From the NCBI RefSeq assembly GCF_000225525.1, contig NZ_AGBF01000015.1:1-64000 (forward strand): 64,000 nt of DNA, given 5' to 3'. Below, piece by piece: positions 60,172-64,000 of the stretch (position 1 is the first letter of the stretch; each line of letters begins with the position of its first letter). The notes below the pieces were generated by a model. The model saw only the letters and a list, made by a program, of their open reading frames with translations, made no database searches and was not told the DNA's origin. This DNA comes from Streptomyces zinciresistens K42. GTDB taxonomy: Bacteria; Actinomycetota; Actinomycetes; Streptomycetales; Streptomycetaceae. The translations under genes and the position numbers were made by a program.

Positions 60172-60804
60172 ATGGGTCAGCCGGTGGAGCGTGCGGGGGG
60201 AGCGGCGGCACACTCCGAGCTTCCGCCGGGACAGCGGCTCCAGCGTGGCTGGCCGGTCACGCACTACGGACCGGTCCCCAGGTTCCGTCCCGAGCGCTGG
60301 GAGTTCCGGGTGTTCGGGGCGACCGCCGACGGCGGGAAGCGCTGCTGGAGCCACGAGGAGTTCGCGGCCCTGCCGTACGCCGGGGTCACCGCCGATCTGC
60401 ACTGCGTCACGAAGTTCAGCATGCTCGGCGCCGAGTGGGGCGGCGTCCGGGCCCGGACGATCCTGGAGATCGCGCCGCCCGCCCCCGCCGTCACGCATGT
60501 GATGGTGTGGGCGGAGTACGGCTTCAGCTCCAACCTCCGCCTCGCCGACTTCGCCGCCGAGCGCACGATCTTCGCCACCCACAAGGACGGCGAACTGCTC
60601 ACGGCGGAGCACGGTTTCCCCCTCCGTCTGGTCGTCCCCCATCTGTACGCCTGGAAGGGGCCCAAGTGGGTCCGCGGCGTGGAGTACATGACGGCCGACC
60701 GCCGCGGCTTCTGGGAGGAGCGCGGCTACCACAACATCGGCGACCCGTGGCGGGAGCAGCGCTACTCCTACCAGGAGGAGCCCGGAGACGGCCCCGAGCT
60801 CTGA
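60172..60804 (+). CDS. Cytosolic sulfite-oxidase-family molybdopterin protein
   Basis: The 210-residue protein is a minimal SUOX-fold molybdoenzyme. The Mo-ligand cysteine lies in LHCVTKFSMLGAEWGGV, and PHLYAWKGPKWVRGVEYM with GFWEERGYHN matches the cofactor-binding C-terminal blocks. Unlike MsrP/YedY it lacks a Tat signal, so it should act in the cytoplasm. The physiological substrate is unknown. The ATG at 60172 was selected over one at 60163 for its AGGA spacing; the choice is uncertain by three residues. Confidence 0.88.
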   Translation: MGQPVERAGGAAAHSELPPGQRLQRGWPVTHYGPVPRFRPERWEFRVFGATADGGKRCWSHEEFAALPYAGVTADLHCVTKFSMLGAEWGGVRARTILEIAPPAPAVTHVMVWAEYGFSSNLRLADFAAERTIFATHKDGELLTAEHGFPLRLVVPHLYAWKGPKWVRGVEYMTADRRGFWEERGYHNIGDPWREQRYSYQEEPGDGPEL

Positions 60805-60962
60805 CCCTCCCGCGGCACCGCTCCCCGGCGGTGCCCGTGCACCACCGCGTGCCCCCGGCCGCGTCCGGTCATCCGCGTGCCGACCGGCGCCAGGACGAAC
60901 GCCCCCTTCGGCGCGATCACCGGCACCCACCGGGACAGCGGGTCGGCGCGCCCTGCCTCCAT
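60768..60962 (-). CDS. Doubtful small ORF (64 aa)
   Basis: The frame starting MEAGRADPLSRWVPVIAPKG has G/C-rich third positions and fills most of the 189-bp gap between convergent genes, overlapping the end of the sulfite-oxidase-like gene by 37 bp. The first 30 residues (RWVPVIAPKGAFVLAPVG) look protein-like, while the tail is Gly/Arg-rich. No family is recognised. It may be chance or a decayed gene. Confidence 0.3.
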   Translation of the reverse strand: MEAGRADPLSRWVPVIAPKGAFVLAPVGTRMTGRGRGHAVVHGHRRGAVPREGQSSGPSPGSSW

Positions 60963-60993
60963 GGCGCCCGGCCCCGGAGCCGCGGTGACCGCC

Positions 60994-61887
60994 CTACGCG
61001 TCGCGGAGCTTCTTCAGGCGCTCGACGTCCGCCGCGTGCCCCTCCCTGCCGCCGGGCGTCTCGATGACGAGCGGTACGCCCTCGGTGGCCGGGTGGGTCA
61101 TCAACGCCCGGAACGGGTCCTCGCCGATGTGACCGGCGCCGATGTTCTCGTGCCGGTCCTTGTGGGCGCCGACGACGTCCTTGGAGTCATTGGCGTGGAT
61201 CAGCTTCAGCCGGCCCTCGCCGACGGTGTCCACGAGCAGGTCGAGCGTCGCGTGCATCCCGTCGGGGCCGGTCAGGTCGTGCCCGGCGGCGAAGACGTGG
61301 CAGGTGTCCAGGCAGACGCCGAGCCGGGGATGGGCGTCCAGCGCCTCGAAGTACGGCCCGAAGTCCCAGGTCCGCGAGCACAGCGAGGCGCCCTGGCCGG
61401 CGGTCGACTCCAGCAGCAGGAACGGGTCGTCGTCCCGCGTCAGCTCGTCCAGCAGCGGCAGCAGATGCTCACGCACCTGGGCGAGGGCCACCGGGCGCTC
61501 CCGGCCGCCGGTGGCGCTGCCGGTGTGCACCACCACGCCGAGCGCCCCGATCTCCCGCCCGCGGCGCAGCGAGTGCCGCAGCGACTCCACCGACCTCTCC
61601 ACCGTGGCCTCGGTGTGGGAACCGAAGTTGATCAGATAGGGGGCGTGCACATAGGCCGGGACCGATCCTGCCGCGCACCGCGCGCGGAACTCCTCGTCCT
61701 GCCGGGGGCTGCCGGCGGGCGTCGCCCAGCCGCGCGGGTTGGCCACGAAGACCTGGACCGCCTCGGCCCGCAGGTCCTCGGCGTAGGCCAGGCCGACGGA
61801 GGCGAGTCCGCCGGCCACGGGGACGTGGCCGCCCACGGGGTTGCGGGCGGGGCCCGCGGGGACGGTGCCGGACTGCTGACTTCTCAC
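60994..61887 (-). CDS. nfo: Deoxyribonuclease IV (AP endonuclease family 2)
   Basis: Endonuclease IV cuts DNA at abasic sites in base-excision repair with a trinuclear zinc centre. The 297-residue protein has the TIM-barrel blocks VQVFVANPRGW, YVHAPYLINFGS (His), VVVHTGSATG, LLLESTAGQG (Glu), VCLDTCHVFAAGHD, LIHANDSKDVVGAHKDRHENIGAGHIG and LVIETPGG. All usual metal ligands appear present. The GTG at 61887 is used. It precedes the kinase gene's end on the same strand but with its own transcriptional gap of 57 bp. Confidence 0.94.
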   Translation of the reverse strand: MRSQQSGTVPAGPARNPVGGHVPVAGGLASVGLAYAEDLRAEAVQVFVANPRGWATPAGSPRQDEEFRARCAAGSVPAYVHAPYLINFGSHTEATVERSVESLRHSLRRGREIGALGVVVHTGSATGGRERPVALAQVREHLLPLLDELTRDDDPFLLLESTAGQGASLCSRTWDFGPYFEALDAHPRLGVCLDTCHVFAAGHDLTGPDGMHATLDLLVDTVGEGRLKLIHANDSKDVVGAHKDRHENIGAGHIGEDPFRALMTHPATEGVPLVIETPGGREGHAADVERLKKLRDA

Positions 61888-61944
61888 CCGCCCAGGGTGT
61901 CATGCGGTCCGGCCCGCCCCGTCACCGGCGGGTGCGGGGGCCCG

Positions 61945-63885
61945 TCACCGGATGGTGATCGTGATCGTCGATCCCTTCGGAGCGGTCTTCCCGCCCTTGA
62001 CCGACTGCTTCTTGACCGTGTCGCCGAACAGCCCCAGCAGGCCGCGGTCCTCCTCGACCGAGAAGCCGGCGGCCTCCAGCCGGGCCGTGGCGTCGGAGGC
62101 GCCGGCGCCCACCACGTCCGGGACCTCGATCATCTCCGGGCCCTTGGAGAGCGTCAGCGTGACCGTGTCGCCCTCGGCGGCCTGCCCGCCCTCGGCCGGG
62201 CTCTGCCGGGCGACCTGGCCCGCGTCGAACTCGGAGTTGACCCGCGCGGAGTCGATCCGCACCCTCAGGCCCGACTCCTCCAGCGCGGCACGCGCGTCGG
62301 CCGGGCTCTCGCCGCTGACGTCCGGCACGTCCACCGGGCTGCCCTTGCTGACGACCAGCGCCACCGCGGAGCCGGAGCGGACCTTCGTGCCGTCCCCGGG
62401 GTCCGAGGAGACCACCGAGCCCCGGGTGACGTCGTCGCTGAACTCGCGCGTCACCATGCCCGGCTGGAGCCCGCTGTTCTTGAGCTCGGTCCGCGCCTTC
62501 GCCAGCGGATAGCCCTGGAGGGCGGGCACCGCGACGGTCCGCGGACCGGAGGAGATCACGAGCTTCACGGAGTCGTTCTGCCGTATGCGGGCGCCCGTGC
62601 CGGGGTCCGAGCTGATGACGGTGCCGCGCTTCACGGTGTCGCTGTAGGCCCGGCCGACCGCGCCGGTGTCCAGGCCGGCCTGCTCCAGCCGGTCCCGGGC
62701 CTGCGCCTCGGTCTTGCCGAGCAGGGGCGGGACCTGGGTGAACTGGCCGGAGTTGATGTACCAGACGCCTGCGCCGCAGCCCAGGACCAGCAGCACGGCG
62801 GCGACGATGACCAGCGGCCCGCGCGGTGCCCGCCGCCCCCGTGCGCGGCGCGGGGCGGGCGGCGGCGGGGCAGGGGACTCCAGGCGGCTCGTCCGGTGGT
62901 ACCCGTCCCGCGGCTCGTCCCCGGGCACCGCCGGCGGCTGCCGGACGGTGAGCGAGCGCGGGATCACGCTCGTCCGGTCGTCGGCGGTGCCGCGCTCGGC
63001 GGCGAGCGCCTGCGGGGGCATCGCGTCCAGCTGGTCCGGGCTCAGGGCGGCGCGCGTCTCGCGGGCGTGCGCCAGCAGCGCCACCGCGTCGTACGGGCGC
63101 ACGTCGGGGTTGCGGGCGGTGGCCGACGCGACCAGCTCGTCGATCGGGTACGCCAGCCCCGGCACCACCGCCGAGGGCGGCGGGACGTCGTCGTGCAGGT
63201 GCTTGTACAGCACCACGGCGGGGGAGTCCCCGTCGTGCGGCCGGTCGCCGGTGAGCATCTCGTAGAGGACGACCCCGCACGCGTACACGTCGACGCGCGC
63301 GTCGGCCGCCGCGGGGTGCTCCATCTGCTCGGGCGCGAGATAGGAGACCGTGCCGAGCACCGCCCCCGTCGTGCTGGTCACGGTGTCCACGGAACGCACC
63401 AGACCGAAGTCGGCGACCTTCACCCGGCCGTCGTCCCCTATGAGGACGTTCTCCGGCTTCATGTCGCGGTGCACGAACCCGGCGCGGTGGGCGGCGCCGA
63501 GCGCCGCGAGGACCGGCTCCAGGATGTCCAGCGCGGCCCGGGGCTGGAGCGCCCCGCGCTCGCGCAGCACGTCCCGCAGGGTGCACCCGGCGATGTACTC
63601 CATGGCGAGGTAGACGTACGAGCCGTCGGCGCCCTGGTCGAAGACCTGCACCACGTTCGGATGGGCCAGACGGGCGACGGACTTCGCCTCGCGGATGAAC
63701 CGGTCGACGAACACGGCGTCCGCCGACAGCGCGGGATGCATCACCTTGAGCGCGAGCACGCGGTCCAGGCGGGTGTCCAGGGCCCGGTAGACCGTGGCCA
63801 TCCCGCCGACCGCGATCCGCGCGTCCACGCGATACCGGCCGTCGAGCACCTGCCCGACCAATGGGTCCTGAAGGGTCGTATCCAC
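61945..63885 (-). CDS. PASTA-domain serine/threonine protein kinase (PknL/PknB-like)
   Basis: The 646-residue kinase has an N-terminal catalytic domain (about 14-280): glycine loop ARIAVGGMATVYRA, Lys47 (LALKVMH), HRDMKPENVL, DFG in VKVADFGLVR, an activation loop with several Thr (TVTSTTGAVLGT) and APEQ. A juxtamembrane linker (280-385), one helix at about 387-409 (GPLVIVAAVLLVLGCGAGVWY), and four extracellular PASTA repeats follow. PASTA domains bind peptidoglycan or lipid II, so it should tie wall state to phosphorylation. Position relative to aroH matches mycobacterial pknL. Confidence 0.93.
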   Translation of the reverse strand: MDTTLQDPLVGQVLDGRYRVDARIAVGGMATVYRALDTRLDRVLALKVMHPALSADAVFVDRFIREAKSVARLAHPNVVQVFDQGADGSYVYLAMEYIAGCTLRDVLRERGALQPRAALDILEPVLAALGAAHRAGFVHRDMKPENVLIGDDGRVKVADFGLVRSVDTVTSTTGAVLGTVSYLAPEQMEHPAAADARVDVYACGVVLYEMLTGDRPHDGDSPAVVLYKHLHDDVPPPSAVVPGLAYPIDELVASATARNPDVRPYDAVALLAHARETRAALSPDQLDAMPPQALAAERGTADDRTSVIPRSLTVRQPPAVPGDEPRDGYHRTSRLESPAPPPPAPRRARGRRAPRGPLVIVAAVLLVLGCGAGVWYINSGQFTQVPPLLGKTEAQARDRLEQAGLDTGAVGRAYSDTVKRGTVISSDPGTGARIRQNDSVKLVISSGPRTVAVPALQGYPLAKARTELKNSGLQPGMVTREFSDDVTRGSVVSSDPGDGTKVRSGSAVALVVSKGSPVDVPDVSGESPADARAALEESGLRVRIDSARVNSEFDAGQVARQSPAEGGQAAEGDTVTLTLSKGPEMIEVPDVVGAGASDATARLEAAGFSVEEDRGLLGLFGDTVKKQSVKGGKTAPKGSTITITIR

Positions 63886-63892
63886 GCAGGTG

Positions 63893-63898
63893 AGTGTA
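63893..63898 (-). promoter_or_regulatory. -10 box TACACT of a probable leaderless kinase promoter
   Basis: On the minus strand TACACT ends 7 nt before the kinase GTG at 63885, and no Shine-Dalgarno sequence lies between. This supports the GTG start and leaderless transcription. Confidence 0.55.
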
Positions 63899-64000
63899 CG
63901 AGCCGACACCGACACCCGGCCGGGCCGAGCCGCGATCGGAGCGGGACTGGAGCCGACCTGTGACGGACGACGCACCGGTCCGCGGGCCCCGTGCCGCACG

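Noticed and set aside
60877..63963. Plus-strand ORF of 1028 codons across nfo and the kinase
   Set aside because: It spans two well-supported minus-strand genes and is low-complexity Val/Arg/His/Gly with no family similarity.

Overview
The window is about 72% GC with strong third-position G/C bias, frequent GTG, TTG and possibly CTG starts, many ATGA/GTGA overlaps, and an actinobacterial gene set including a SAM-IV riboswitch and an IdeR/DmdR1-type iron box. This is chromosomal-core DNA from a Streptomyces close to the S. coelicolor type. No rRNA, tRNA, CRISPR or prophage genes are visible. The only mobile-element trace is one MITE-like palindrome near 59.4 kb.

Layout. 1-5.1 kb holds cobalamin lower-ligand genes: a window-truncated cobS, cobT, and a cobU fused to a metallo-beta-lactamase-like domain, with a methyltransferase and a small conserved gene between or beside them, plus a frameshifted membrane-protein relic. 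5.4-15 kb is an envelope-stress neighbourhood: an HtrA-like lipoprotein protease, a methyltransferase, a DUF3043 protein, pspA-pspAA, a LuxR-type two-component pair and a large RND transporter. 15.3-22 kb carries nadA, an IscA/ErpA-type Fe-S protein, a membrane-anchored protein, an adenosine-kinase-like sugar kinase and a cysteine desulfurase-TusA fusion.

22-31.5 kb is the aerobic respiratory core, ctaC-ctaD-ctaF and ctaE-qcrC-qcrA-qcrB, encoding the aa3 oxidase and the bcc complex of the actinobacterial supercomplex. An L,D-transpeptidase and a lone receiver-like gene sit between the two operons. 31.5-35.5 kb has trpD, a SAM-IV-controlled aminotransferase, a stand-alone Lrp ligand-binding domain and a rhomboid protease. 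35.6-47.8 kb has a zinc-ribbon protein, a NYN protein, an NlpC/P60 hydrolase, an HExxH lipoprotein, a GT87 mannosyltransferase, a PimB'-type GT4, a FadD15-type acyl-CoA ligase, a phosphoesterase, an SRPBCC protein and an ArsA-like protein with an altered P-loop. 47.8-55.3 kb has glucokinase, an EEP-fold protein, an esterase, an acyltransferase, the MacRS-like two-component system and phosphofructokinase. 55.4-64 kb has a TrpE-TrpG fusion behind a classical trp attenuator, divergent DAHP synthase, bfd/bfr, a sulfite-oxidase-like protein, endonuclease IV and a PknL-type Ser/Thr kinase with four PASTA repeats.

The genes link aromatic and tryptophan supply (aroH, trpEG, trpD), the respiratory chain with Fe-S, haem and iron-storage support, phosphoinositol-mannoside and envelope synthesis, and glycolytic entry (glkA, pfkA). 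From memory, much of the order (cobS/cobT, iscA-like, adoK, cta/qcr, trpD, NlpC/P60, GT87, pimB', fadD15, SRPBCC, acyltransferase, DAHP synthase, pknL) matches the Mycobacterium tuberculosis Rv2176-Rv2208 block, so this looks like an ancient conserved actinobacterial neighbourhood.

The most rewarding non-gene signals are the MITE whose terminal CTAG supplies the stop codons of both flanking genes, the SAM-IV riboswitch with a six-codon ORF behind it, the trp leader, the iron box, palindromes at the ctaC and ctaE promoters, and a recurring leaderless-promoter pattern (a TANNNT box 5-8 nt before the start codon).
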